Below are positions 43,701-56,700 of a DNA stretch of 64,000 nucleotides, in pieces. Origin of the DNA: Toxoplasma gondii ME49. Taxonomy: Eukaryota; Apicomplexa; Conoidasida; Eucoccidiorida; Sarcocystidae. Both the position numbers and the translations under genes were made by a program. The DNA is taken from the NCBI RefSeq assembly GCF_000006565.2, contig NC_031473.1, positions 2,520,134 through 2,584,133 on the forward strand, read 5' to 3'. The first letter of the stretch is position 1. The number at the start of each line of letters is the position of its first letter. The notes below the pieces were generated by a model. The model was not told the origin of the DNA. It did not search any database and was given only the letters and a program-made list of their open reading frames with translations.

Positions 43701-45358
43701 CCGTGTCGGGAGGAACCTTTCGGGTGAAGCTAGGAGGGAAGAGTTCGATACCCTCTTCCTTCTCTTCTCGAGAGTCGGCGAAGGGTGCAGACACAACAGG
43801 AAAGGAGCCTACGCGACCGACTGTCGAAGGCCTACAACGTGGAGAGCGTCGGGAGGCGTTTGTGCAAAACCTGGTGGGACAGCAGGCGTGGGCGACGAGT
43901 CGTTCGGCTGGCAGATTCTCTCCCCTCTTCGGGCAAGAAAGCGGTACGAGTGGTAATGTGGACTTCTCAACTCCAAGATCTGGAAATTCCATCATCCCGG
44001 TGTTGCCTCCAGACGCCGCCAAGTCGCCGAGAGAAATGTACAGCTCAGATGTTCCGCTGTCCGCCGGGGAACGAACTACACGGGATGGAATTGACGACGA
44101 CGACACTCTGGAGGAAGTGACGAAACCCAAAAGTGTTGCAATGCTCTTGCAAAGCCAGCCTGCTTCCTATTTCCACCATCATCGCCGCATGACTCGGGTA
44201 GAGTTTGAAAGGGATCCCCATTTGTCCAGAACATTCCAGCTCGTTGCCACCGCCCTCGTCGGGGATGGAACGAACCGAGATGAGAGCGACGAGATCGTTG
44301 CAATTGTCGAGGCCAAAGAGTGAGCAACTGTTGTGTGTCCGGCAAACGTTGTTGTTGAACTGGAAGCGTGGAGTGTCAATCGGTCTCCAGAATTGTTCTT
44401 GAGATAACGGTTTGGCATTATGGGAGCTTCTTCCAGTTTGACTTGGCCACCGATCTGTGGCAGTTCCTTACTCGGTCGGCCGCATTCTGGGCAGCGAAAG
44501 CAGACAATACGCAGACATAGCAAGATAGAGGCGAGTGTTGGTTTCAGCAACGCGAGAAAGAAATAGCTAAAAGTTGAAGACTGAAGAAATGTACTGGTTG
44601 TTTCACGGTGAAACATCTATTTTTGTCCCTGACCGTTTCCACTTTCCCCCTGGACTCTGTGGAGATGGGTGCAAAGACTTACAACAGTCAGGGAAAAGTT
44701 GAGCCCAGGCGAGTCTAGCGTTGTTCTGAGGAGGAAGGTGACCGACCCAAGGCAGCAGATTGAGATAGATTGCCTTTCGTTAGGGGGGCAGTCTTGGAGC
44801 GATGATACGTCTGAACGTTTTTTTCAATGAAGGCTCCCTGTTCCATAAAGGAGTACATAACATACTAGCAGTTCCGTCAATAAATACGAGGCCTTGATAC
44901 AAGATATACCGTGGCATCTGCTGCCCCAGAACTTGTTAGTATATGCATGGTGTATCTATCTATCTATATATATATATATATATAAAAGCGGACGTTCGTG
45001 TGAGTTTTTTTCGTGCAGGTATCCGTTCTATGGCTTTCAGAGCCATCCGGAGAAGCCTCTCTTCGAGCACTGTCCGTTTGCCCAGGTTCCTCATGACATG
45101 GTCTCTCGTCTGACCTCACTCTACATCGCGGCGTTTCTGGGAAGCGAGGCGAATAAATCAAACCGTCCCGTTGAACGGTATGAAAAAGAATGGCGTCACT
45201 TGTTCGAACGATACCCGGTATACAGTACCTCGTCTCCAGACCGAGCCTACCTTTTCGAACAGGTGTACATTTTTCCTGGTACGCAGGCGGGACTTCGCGA
45301 TTCTGAGGAAAAACAAGAAGATGAAATGGGTTCAGTCCGAATGGTGGCAACCATGTAG
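40705..45358 (+). CDS. Gamma-glutamyl hydrolase (folate poly-gamma-glutamate hydrolase), 5 exons
   Basis: Exons are 40705-41191, 41734-41876, 42610-42765, 43235-44319 and 45019-45358, all in phase, giving 736 aa. This is a class I glutamine-amidotransferase-like (C26) peptidase that removes gamma-linked glutamates from folate polyglutamates. Diagnostic segments, in order, are VIGVLAQ (~160-166), SYIAASYAKFIEASG (~194-208), LDGLILPGG (230-238), YFPVFGICLGFE with nucleophile Cys276, and FYGFQSHPEKP with His633 and Glu635. The triad Cys/His/Glu is therefore complete. Residues ~44-69 are hydrophobic. Starting at Met36 or Met42 would give a more typical signal peptide, fitting the secretory or lysosome-like location of this family. 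Exon 4 carries an extra region of about 250 residues between the Cys and His blocks, making the protein more than twice the usual ~320 aa. Ser replaces the Trp often found before HPE. I avoid a gene symbol because the locus name is unknown. Confidence 0.93.
41891..42013. repeat. Cluster of three (AT)n tracts in hydrolase intron 2
   Basis: Pure AT/TA tracts occur at 41891-41916, 41952-41974 and 41994-42013, beginning 15 bases after the exon 2 donor (GTAAGT). They lie wholly within the intron. Reading through the donor would give a meaningless Ile/Tyr repeat, which supports the splice call. Confidence 0.92.
44965..44984. repeat. (TA)10 tract in hydrolase intron 4
   Basis: A TATC-rich stretch runs into a pure TA tract ending about 34 bases before the exon 5 acceptor (TTTTTTTCGTGCAG). 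It occupies the region where a branch point would be expected. Confidence 0.9.
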
Positions 45359-46728
45359 GAAGACAGTTTCTCATCGTTGCTGCGACCCTGACTGTTCGCA
45401 GAGACACCGTATACGGGGGGACGTGGAGCTGTTGTAAATGAAAATAGCTCGCTGTATTCATCAAAAGTAACTGAAGCACTGCGTGAAGAACTGCTTTCTG
45501 ATTGCTGTTCGTCGGGATGGACACAAGGCAATTTCTTTCTTTTGCCGTCCAGGTTTTCCATGCATATGCCTTCCTAGTACGAGGCGAAAAAGTCTCAGTC
45601 GTGTGTGTAGCAGGTGTATTTTTTGTGGTCGCCGGATTCTATAATCCTGGCGGTCGTTTTCTTCCGAATATGCCCAGCGTTCTACTTTGTGACTGGGATG
45701 AGAAGAGAAGACCAACTCGATACATTCGCCTTCAGCTTACGGCGACGTACTTAATGCACATTTAGTAGGATGGCAGCCGCTGCTTCAATGCGTTATTGGG
45801 TCTTAACCTGTATGGCAGAGGGGCTTTATCAAAGAATCAGCTGCACGTTGGAGTTTGGTAGGTTTGCTCATGGTAGTCCTTTGGCGTAACCACGTTTTGT
45901 ACGTCTACGCAGCCTTCTCTCTGTACAGCGTTTTTTCGTAGAGAGCACGGCGAGGTACCACGTGTATGTTGCAGCCACGAAAGGGACGGGTTTGAAAATT
46001 TTTTTGGTGGAGAAAAAGGGCAGAAACCACCACGAGGTTGTCAGCCGGCACCAGGAAGTAGCCTTCAGTTAGTCTGTCTAGCATGTGTGTCAAAGGTCCG
46101 ACAGACGGTCGTATCAGCCGGCAAAAACATCTCTCAATCAAGGTATTTCAACAAATCAAAAGATGAAAATGTGAGCTTAAGTTCTCCGATTTTTGGTGAG
46201 GTATTCTGTGGCTTTGGAGTCGCTCTACGGGGCCGTTGCTGACTCAACAGGTGGTCAACGTTGCAACGCGCTGGTGAACACAGAGGCTTGCTTCGATTGT
46301 TGCCTCTACCGACAGATAAGATGGTGATACGAGAGACACGTTCCCGTCCGTCAGTAAGTTCCATTACCTGGTAACAAGTAAAGAGTGCCCCTTGAAGTGA
46401 TTCAGGCATGAATCACAGACTGACATCCACCTTCATAGGGGAAGGTCTACAGTTGTAGAGTATCTTTCAACCTTCTTTTGTTGAGAGAAGTGTCGCAATT
46501 CTATAGGCAAAAAGTGTATTGAAAGGTGTCATCGAAGGGACGTGCATCAGGTGCTGCGAACTCCCGTCAGAATTTTGGTTTCGAATCAGGGAAATTACAC
46601 GACCTCTTCTAATACACACAGAACTAATATCGGCCACCTTTAGGCTGTCTGTCATGAACATACCGCGACCATCCCTAAGAAGAAACACCTCCTTACAGAC
46701 GGCTCTGACAGGAAGGGGCAAGCAATGA
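45359..46728. other. Convergent 3' spacer
   Basis: This lies between the hydrolase stop and the stop of the giant minus-strand gene, so it holds both 3' UTRs. Short frames of up to about 90 codons occur on both strands without supporting features. No gene or structured element is evident. Confidence 0.6.
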
Positions 46729-49700
46729 CTAGTTGATCTCTACGATACCAGCCCTCACAAACGACGTGAGAACGTAATCGCTTTGCACCACCTCTTCGAC
46801 ACGAACAACAGCTTCCTTTCCATTTCCTCTTCGTTGAGGAATGCTATTTTCCGCAGCACCTCCACTGACCAGAGCCTCAGGCATTAGAAGCTCGTGCGCG
46901 TGCACGAGTAACGGCGGAGTCCCCGTAGGCATTTTATTGTTTCCCTCACTCAAATCCCGCTCGCCTTGTACCCGATGATGCCATCCGCCGCAGAACTCTG
47001 AGCTGCGTTCACAGCACGACTTCAAATTCAGGGAATTCGCCTGTCGTGTTGCGCTGGTTGACGGCGTTTCAACAAATGGACCCGCGGTGTTCCCAGATTC
47101 CAGAGTCCCGTAACGGTTGCTCTGAGATGATCCCCGTTCACAAGGTTCGCATGTTTCTGCACTCACTCGAGCGCACACGTTTCCAACCTCGGCAACGCGT
47201 CCCTTCTCAGAACTGTCACCGGAAGCAACCTTCCTGTCACGAATCGTCTCAGTCTGAGAGGGAAACGTAGCCGGCGGCCCGTACTGCTTCTGCCGCTTTT
47301 CTTTTCCTCCATATTGTTCAGCCTGAAGTTTCGTGACAAACTGACTATCTTGTTCGCTACGGCAAGATCCAGTTCGTAAGTGAAGCGACGAGTTCAAAAG
47401 CCCGCCGGCCAGAAGGGTCGGTAGTGGTTGACTGCACACAGACCCTCTTAGCCCTTTTTCCTGTACGGATGTTGTTATTGTTTGTAGCGATTCCTCGATC
47501 CTTTCACACTTGACACGTATCCCATCGCATTCTGGCCAGCTTGGCTGGGTGAGAAGCTCCGTGTCCACACAATCACAGCTCTCCCTCTGGTCGGCATGCC
47601 CATTCGTTACGTGCGGGGAATCTGTACTAATCGGTGTAGAACGAGTGTTTCTAAGCACCTCTCCAGCGTCCGAATTAGTAGCGGCCAGAGATGTCGAAGG
47701 CACGATGTGTGCGCTGATCATTTTCTCAGACATTTCTGCTGACGGGGCACAACAATCTTTGCCGGGAGGTGGCGAAGTGGCAACTGGCCTTCCGTTTTCG
47801 GATGGTCCGTCACTCGGTTTTGCGGGTCGCATTGACCGGCTCACAGGAAAACTGTCGACGCACATATTACGGCCAACGAACTGCTGAAGCTTGTGCCGCT
47901 GCAAATCCGCCTGTTGTGCTTTGAGAAAGGATAAGACTCGCAAGGCTTCTTCGTGTGTGTAAAGGTCTCCATTCGGAGCCGTCTTCGTGGCAAATGGTTC
48001 ATCAGACTGAGAGGTAGCTCGAGGCATCGCTGGCGTTTTGGGCAAGGTGGGTCCACCTTTCCAGCTCTTCTCCACCTCCATGTTTCCGTGACAGTTAATT
48101 GCCGGGGAGCCTGTTCGCGTCGTTTGGTAAATTTGCTCATCCCAGCATTTCTGTTTTGCGTCATCCAGCAGAATCGGTGCTACCGAATGTTGATCTAGTC
48201 TTCTCGACGCGTGTCGCTGCAACTCTGTTTCACCTGTTGCTTGCCATTGCAAGCGCGGGGACATGTCGTCTCGGTTTCGAATTGAGTCTTTTTGTCGACG
48301 TTCGGGGGTTCTGTTGACTTTTGTTTCTGCACCCTGTTTATCGGCGAGAGTTGCTGGGAGCTGAAACTGCTTCCACGTCTGGTTAGGTGCCAACTCAGTC
48401 GTCACATCGTATCTATCGCACGTGAGCTTGTCGGAGAGAGAAGTGTTCAGATATTTATCCGTAGGGCAACCGGCGAATGCAGCCGCTGTGAATTCATCGG
48501 TACAGGAAGAAGGGTAGTACCCCGTTGCTGGCGGTGATGCGGTGTGCACATGGGAGTCCTTTGTTGTAACCAAAAACGATCGTAATGATCCCACTATCTT
48601 TCTTTCGAGTGGGATACGGTGTCGGAACTGGTCTTCTGACGACTGCAGCTTCTCCAGGATCTCTTCTAGCTCACTCTCTAACGTTTTATGAAAGGATTCC
48701 TGCTTGTGGCTCGTTTGCTGCCGTCGTATGATTCCAGTAGCTTCCGGAGTCGCTTCTCCACTTTGTCTTCCCATTGATGGGGTTCTCCTGAGATGGTGAT
48801 CAGGGTTGTAACAAGCCATATGATCCTCGGACTTCCCTTCCTTAGCCACACTGTGTACGGGGAAACACGACATGTTTTGTTCTTCTGCGGGTCCTGTGTC
48901 TTCTCTGAACAGAGCCGCAGATATGTGTTGCCCCAGCCGACATTCCCTTGTACCGTCTAGAGGCTTCGGAGCCGTATTGCGGTTCTGCGGAAATGTGCCC
49001 TGAATCACGGTGGTCTTCTGCGCCTCGACAGTGTCTCGCGGTTGCGGTTTGTTGTGGCTTTCTGCCTGGAGCGTCCCATGCTCTGTGTTGTCTGTGTGCT
49101 GCCGAGTCGCTCCTGGACCAAGCGATTCATCCTTGTGTCTCTCTCTGACGGTTGTGTCCTCACCATTCAGCACAAGTACGTGTGCCTCTTGCCGCCGGAT
49201 GTTGCTCTCGTTACGCTGTACAGGTTTGACCCCATCTAAATCACTAAAGCTGTCTCCCTTCTCATTTGCACGCGACAACTGCGATACGCTTTGGCTTTCT
49301 GCTCCGTTCGCCATTTCTACTGTATGCACACAAACCATTCTCTTTCTCAGCGGAGCTCCCTTCAGGAAATCCATGTCTGCAGAGCAGAAAGAGAACCATG
49401 GAGTTTTTGTTTCCCTCGCTTCAGGGTGTTCTGTCGGTCCGTCGCTACGGTGGTGTTCCTCGTTTTCCGTTGGAAGACCGGCGTAATTCGAAGACCCAGA
49501 CGAAGATCCTTTATTCTCTATGCGTTTGGCTGTCTTGCACTGGGGAACACAAATGACTTTTGGGTCTCTTGCCGTTGTGTGAGATACCGGGGTTGTTATA
49601 CTTTGTGCCTTTAGAAAGGGAACAGAGGGGCCGGAATCAATTTCAACACCGCTCGATGAGGGCTTAGCAGCTTCCGGTAGACTTCTGACCACACCCCCGC

Positions 49701-52700
49701 TGTTCTGACATCGTCCTGTACCATGCGGAGCCAAAGGGATGCACACTGCTCTGCCTGATAGAGCTTGTTTGCCCATAAGACGTGGCACTTTCGATGTCTG
49801 GGCACAAAAAGATTCCTGTGTGTGGCGGTAGCCCCTTTTTTTTGAAACATGCTGCGAGGCAAGCGCACTCACAGCTCTTTCTCCTATCGCAGTTTCACCG
49901 CCTGACCGCGTCTTCTGTGCCTCCTCGTCCTGTTTGTGCGATATCACAGCCCATATAGGCTTTGCTGTGCTCCTGTTGCGATCGTCGGTTTCAGTGTCCT
50001 GTTCGAACCCGAGTCCGGTCCAAGGTGTATTACAAAACGGGTTGCGGTTCCGGGAACCACTGCACTGGTGAATTTGAGTAGTATTTTGGGGAAAACGAGA
50101 TTCCGCCCGTTGTGTTTCTCTTCCCTCGACAAAACACATGCTCTGCTCCAGCAAGGGAGCCGTCAAGTTTTCTTGCCCGCCACCATCTGCCGGCCTCTGT
50201 CTGTATTCCGCCTCGGTCTTCTGTTTAGCCTCTTTTAGGTGCTTTCGCCTGAGAAATATGGTGCGGTAGCTTTCTTGACTATGGCTGCCTGGTCTTGCCC
50301 CCATGGTTTTGGCGCTCTCGAAGCTGGAGAACGTTGAGAAATTTCCCATCTTCTCAGCTCCTGTATCAAAGCACCTTTCAACCACACTACATGCATTGTG
50401 CACTAGAGGCCAGCGTGGAGGACTCCCCAGAGAAGGAGCACTTTTGCTTCGAGCTGACTGCGTAAGGGGCCCATATCTATCATTAGAGGAGGACGACTGC
50501 TGAGAACTGTGCTCTGGTATGCTTGAAAACGGATGAAGGATGCTGGAGTGACTGGAGACTTTGTTTGTATGCGTCACGGGACCTGACGTCCCGAGACAAG
50601 AGCTTAAGGACCCATTTGAATAAGCATCTGAGAGACTTCTGGGGAAGGAAATCAGTGCTAAGTCCGTCAACAGAGGAAGAAGAGGCGGCATACGTCCCAC
50701 ACGAATACAAGGGACAGTAGGCGATGGAGGACCATCACTCAAAGGACCACAGTGGCTACCGCCAGAATCTACGGCATGCGTTCGACATCCGTTTCTTGAC
50801 TTCTGCTTCTGTTTGCGGGACGTAGACACCTGAGTAGATAGCCGGGTCTGTCGTGATTGCTGCACGTGCCTTTGGTCCTCGAGTTCATCGAGTTTCTGTC
50901 GAAGCAAAAGCACTTCATTTTTCTTTTTCCAGTATCCAAGGGGTTCGTCCCAATCTCCAAGGATCTTTTTGACATGGTTTAGGTCCTGATCCACTCGTGC
51001 CAGGGGAGTCACTCGCTGATCCCATATGCTCCTTCCCGGCGGGATTCGAGAATTCGCCGCTCCATGGGACGTCCAATTATCCTCATTTTCTTTACAGGCT
51101 TCGAACGTTGGCCATGCTTTCACAGAGTTTTGACCGAGTTTGTGGAGCCTGTCGAGGTGCCGGGAGGACTGTTGTTTTTTCTGCTCGTCTGGGGTGGAAA
51201 CGGAAAACGAAACCGTCGTAGAGGACGGCGTCAATTCGCTGGCTGCAGGCAGTGTGGCCTCTACTCTGCGCGAAGAAAGTGAAGTGGGAAATAGTTCACC
51301 TTTTGGTGCGGACTCACATATGATTCCGCTCGCCTCGGGGCAGGAACGGTTGCTGGTTCTGCTGTCGTCTTCTAGGTTTGTCGAGTCAACGGAGACCTCG
51401 CTCTCTGCAGCCTTCGATTTCATTTTCTCCCCTACCTCGCTCTGGTCATGAAGACGATGACACCATATGTTCTCAACAGAAGCCTTTTTCTCCAGTGACT
51501 GCATTCGCGCCGCTGCATCTCCGTAAACAGTTGGAAAAGCAAGACACTCATCACACATGTGAAGAGGAAGGGGTCGCGTTCCAGAAGAACGGGAGGGCCT
51601 GGCTGCCGCTCCGGGTCCCATGGCTTGTGCTCCTTCAGACTGTGGACGCAGCTGACCAGACAAATGTCGCTTTTCGTCGTTTTCTGCATGCGTAACAGAG
51701 ACTGAACACCCGCGTGGCCTCGCACGCCCTCTCGCGTCTTCTAAGGAAGGGGATCCAGACTGAATTGTCTCGACACCACTCTCCTCAGTGGAGACACTCT
51801 TTTCCTGCTCTATCGAAACTGAGGGGATAGGCGTTGAGAAAGGAACTAGCAGGAGGAGGCATTGTGGCAGTAGCTGCTCTTGGGTTTCTCTCTGTGTCAA
51901 AGCAAGCTTTTTTACTTCTCGATTGTGTGGCTTGTCCAGGCCTGAAAGCAGGAGAGTAGACTCCATGCCACTGTCGCGTGTATTGACAGACGGCGGAGAT
52001 AGTTTTGTCTCTTTTGATCCGGCATCGGAGGTCGAGGGACAGTGGGTGTTTTTTTCAGAATCGTTTGACACCACACTGGCCTGCGCGCACGAAACGCTTT
52101 CTTTCGGAGGTCGACAAGCTCCGCATTCTCCGGTCGTTTCGATGACAGATTTGGAAGCATTTGAAGGATTCTGTTGTTTCTGTTTGGGTATCTGAACGCT
52201 TTGTTTCGCCTCGTTTTCAAGAGACACGCATGAAAAACTCTGAACCCCAAGAGTTGGCCCGCCTGTCGAATCGACCAGACTCTGTGCTGTCGCGCTGCAC
52301 TGCGGACTTCGTGCTGCTTCCCGGCTTTTGCATGTGTCATCGTTTTTGCCAGCTGGAGCTCGAGAAGATGGCAAAGGAAGATTATGGTGTTTGCTAACTC
52401 CTGACAGGTTTCTCTGCCGGAATTTTCCCGAAGACGAAGCGGGAATCTGCATCCCACACACCCTATGTCGTGTTTGTTTCTCAACGCCTGCAGGAGACTG
52501 GGTGCATCGGGGTGACTTTCCTCCATCACTGACTCCGTTTTGTGTTGTTCTGCCAAACCGCGCCTGACTCGACGGGGGAGAGGCTTTCGAAAGGAGGCCG
52601 TTATCTGCTGCAGAATGTGGAACATGGCCTACGGTATGTGCGTGTGTTCGTTCCTCGTCCCACACCCCAGCGTCTGCCCTTTCATCCGGTGAGCTTTCCC

Positions 52701-53723
52701 CAATCATTCGTGACCGATTCTCCCGCCTTTTCGAGTCGATGCGCGAAATCGACGAGGATATGGCGCCGCTCTCTGGACAGGTCAGGGGGACCTGGGGGAC
52801 TCTACTGTGTAAAGGGCACATCTCAGAAGGGGGGAGCGAGAGAGCAAAGACGCCAGAATTCTCAAGTTCCAATTTTTCCCGCTCGAGAACCAGAAGTTTT
52901 TGCTGTTGCCGGAGTAACTCCTGTTGAAGCAACAGCTGACGGTGGAATCTGTCGCGGTGCCGGAGCTGTTTTGTCACATCCACTTGCGCTTCGAGATGCT
53001 CAATCCTCTGTGTCATGGAGAGCTGTGCCTGTCGGTCGTCCGTAGCCTAAAGAGAGACCAGCGAGAAGGAAATAATTGACGAAAGGCGAGCATTCAAGTG
53101 CTAGTTTGGATCTGAAAGGTCGTGTCGTCCTCTACCTCCCAAGAACTAACGCGATCTCCTATTTCCTATTTTCAATCTTTCGTCCCCCTGAAGTAACATT
53201 AGATTCCGGTCTACACAGGAGCTGCGCTGAAGAGCTCAACATAAGCGGCGAGAATGCTGACGCCGGAACGGACACAGATCTTTCGGGTAAATAAGCGATT
53301 TGTCTAGCTCTACATGTTACGGCGGAAAACAGATATGCTGCCGCGATCTGGCCCTATGAGGGTGCAGCTGCGTCACAGAACGAAGAGAAAGACGTTTTGC
53401 TTCTCCTGCCAAACGGATGCGACCAAACATCATCGTGCATTTCTTCGACAAAGATCACGGCAATCTCGTAGCTGCAGCAGCACGACTCTGCAAGTTACTG
53501 CTTCTGTGCAGACACGAGAGAAGAAGGCCCTGTCTCTTGACAGAAAATGGAACTCTATGAATACAGAGAGATTGTCCATCTCGTCTGGTCCCTTCCAGGA
53601 GCATCTGACGAAGAGGTTTTACAGCTTGTACACAAAAGCTGGTGTTTCAAATATGTGCTGGATACGTATGTATACGTGTGTGTAGCTATCTGTCTATATA
53701 TATACCACAAAATGGCTGCAATA

Positions 53724-53763
<40 letters not shown>

Positions 53764-56700
53764 GTAGAAAGATAGCTAGACGTTCATCTGCCTGCATTAT
53801 TATGGCATGAAGGTTCCAGAGAAGACGCATGGAGGAAGCCTGCAGGTGTTATGGATTGCTGCGGCACTTGTGAAGCGAAATTCGCTCGTGAATTTCGGAA
53901 ATTTCTTAGCAGAGCACTGATTTGTGTTGAATTCCAAGCGCTGCCACACCAGCTGCAGAAGCAAGTCAATGCACATTTTGCTCTTCTCGAGTTCCTCTTC
54001 CACATCTTCGACGATTCGTTCTCTGTGCCTGTGTTCACTGATCGCCCTTGTTTCCGTTTCTCGTCTCCTGTCTCCTTCTGCGCTTTCTACTCTCCTCCCG
54101 CGCCCTTCTCGATGCTTGGTTTGCCTGTTGCACTTCCCTCCCACAATCAGCGGAGAAGGCTGGGAGCTATTCAGCGAATCGCACGGTGTCTTTTTTCCTG
54201 TCGTTTCTGTGGCATGTCTCGGCGCCTCACATGCATCTACCCCATGCTGGTGCTGAGGAAGATTTGCTGCTTTCCTCAACGAGATCTCATCTTTCTGAAA
54301 GAGGTTCACGTCTTCCGTGGCGGGGGAAGAAGGCGTTGGCCCCGCTCCTGCAAGGCTCGTTTCACTCCGCTGCCTGCTTAGACTTGTCAACTCTTCAACG
54401 TTTTCCCTTCTCTGTGCAGTTTTAGCTTTCCCGGAAAAGGAAGAAATGGCATCAAGCGAGTCCTTTCCTGGTTTCGGCATCTTCTCAAAGCCGGAAACCG
54501 AGGAACTCTTTTCGCCACTGTTTTCTTGTTGATTCACCTCAAGGGGACTGACGCCCAGACCAGGATCGAAAGACGGAGCCTCCTCTTCCACCTTGGCCAG
54601 CTTCTTCGCACTGGCATCCGTGTGCAGTTGCGTAGATCTCTCAGAGCATTCGTGTCCGACAATTCGAGCTTCTAGCGGCTCGTCCACCTTATCAAATTTC
54701 CCTTCTGCCTTCTGTCCATCGTCTTTCCCTTCCTCTTTGTTTGGCGCGTGGGGCGAGGTGTATGTGGCAGTCACCACTTCTCTTGGTTCCTGCGTTCCTG
54801 CGATGTGCGTTCTGATCGTGCTGCTGCCCGGTTTCTTGATTAAATTGTCCGGTCCGTGAGTAGCTATGCTGGTGTTTTGGGTCTCAAATTCTCTCCCTTC
54901 CTCTCGGAGAAGAGCGAGCAATGAATGATTGTCTTTCGAATCTGCAGAAGCCGGCCTTCCTTGAGACATGAATGGATTCCGTAGCTCCTCAGTGCTTCTG
55001 CTGCGTATCCTTCCTGAGGGGGATCGGCGGTAGACTGAGAATGCATTTGCACATTCCCTTTTCGACGAGAAGCATTCTGGCCTGAAGGATTCTGGACTGC
55101 GAAGGTTCTTTTCGAGGTGGCCTTCGCTACCCCACACAGGTGTACCCTTGGGGAGACTCAGTGCGTAAGGGGAAGTGAGAAAAAGAGACTCGAAGATTTT
55201 GTCATTCTCGGGACCAGACGAAATAGCGTATCCTTTCTCGTCAATACTGTAAGCTAGAGAAGGAACAGAAGGAAGGCGAGATAATCTTTCTTCCTTCCGG
55301 GAGAAACCGTCGCCATCTGGGTCGCCTCCTCGTTCGCTACCTCGCTTCCCTACACACAGTCCCGAGACGACTGTTTCGTCCTGGGCGTCTGTCATCTCGC
55401 TTATCGCGGTAATTGCCGCCCTTGCGGTGTTTGCCGCTGATTCTTTCGCAGAGTCGCGAGTAGAGAGGACACGTCCCCGGTTTTTTATTCCGTCGGGCGT
55501 GCTGTCGTTTCTTTGTAGTGGCTCTCTCTCCTGCGAGACAGAGTGACCCTTGCCACTTTTTCCTTTTTCTTCTAATCTAAATCTTTCACGATATAGCTCA
55601 TTCAACGCCCGCGTATCCTGAGAAGTGGATTCAGACTCCGATATCACCAGGGAATTGCCTAAATTGTCTCCTGTTGGGGGGCTTCGGTCAGTAGAGTGTT
55701 CTTGGTGCCAAGAACACTTGTGGAGTTCGTGACACACGAGCTTCACGGACGAGGTCAAGATACAACCGTCCCACTTTAGAACCGGACATGCGGTCTTTCT
55801 GGAAGTGTCACCATCTGAAACTATGCTCCATGTTTCACTCTCCCTTTCTGGCTGCTGTCCATCTCGAAGACACTGTCTCTGAACGCTGTCTTCAGCTCTG
55901 GGCACTAAACAGCTGGTTTCCTCTGAAAGGCAACTTGACGTAGTTCCTTCGCTTAAGGGAGCAACAGCAACGGACGAAATTAGACCCGAACAAAGGCAGG
56001 AAGAAATTGAAGAAGAAGAGAGACTTTTAGGAGAACGGCAGCCGCCGGTTTCTCCCCAACATGTTTCTTCGTTCACATCAAGGGCTGCGCGAGCGGCGGC
56101 GGCGGCATTCGCCGCAGCCACTCGTGCTTCGCTCACTGCCTTGTTTATTTCGGTTTCGATATTGAAAAGTATATGTAGATTATGGGCGCTGTTCTTCCCA
56201 CCTTTTGTCTCCTCTGTCGTTCGAGTACGTTTCCCTGCTGGATTTCCAGAACCCCTAACGGTCGTGTCTGTCACGCCAGTAGGTGGAACGGGTGTCAGAC
56301 TTTTTTTATTTGACCATGTTTGTCTCCGCTCTACATCTAAGGAGATGCATGTATCATTCGACTTCAGTTTACAAGAAAACAACTCATGTTTATTGTCTCC
56401 ACCGTCCATACTGTTTGTAGACACCGACGCGGGGTTCGCTTCACCCTCTGATTCTGGACAACCTAGCGGCTCGGATTTTCCTTCTCCCTGTGATGTTTCC
56501 GACGTCTCAAATTCTGGCACACAGTTGCGTGCATTTGTACAATCTTTCTCCACTGGAGTCCAACAGGCTCCAAAAGCATGCAGTGCTCCCTGGCTTGAAC
56601 TTCGAGGATCCTCATACACATCAAGACCCTGTGGTGTCCTTCGACTCTCAGCTGGGCGGGATGCGGGGTATCCGTTCCCCGGTAGTGAAGATTCAACACC

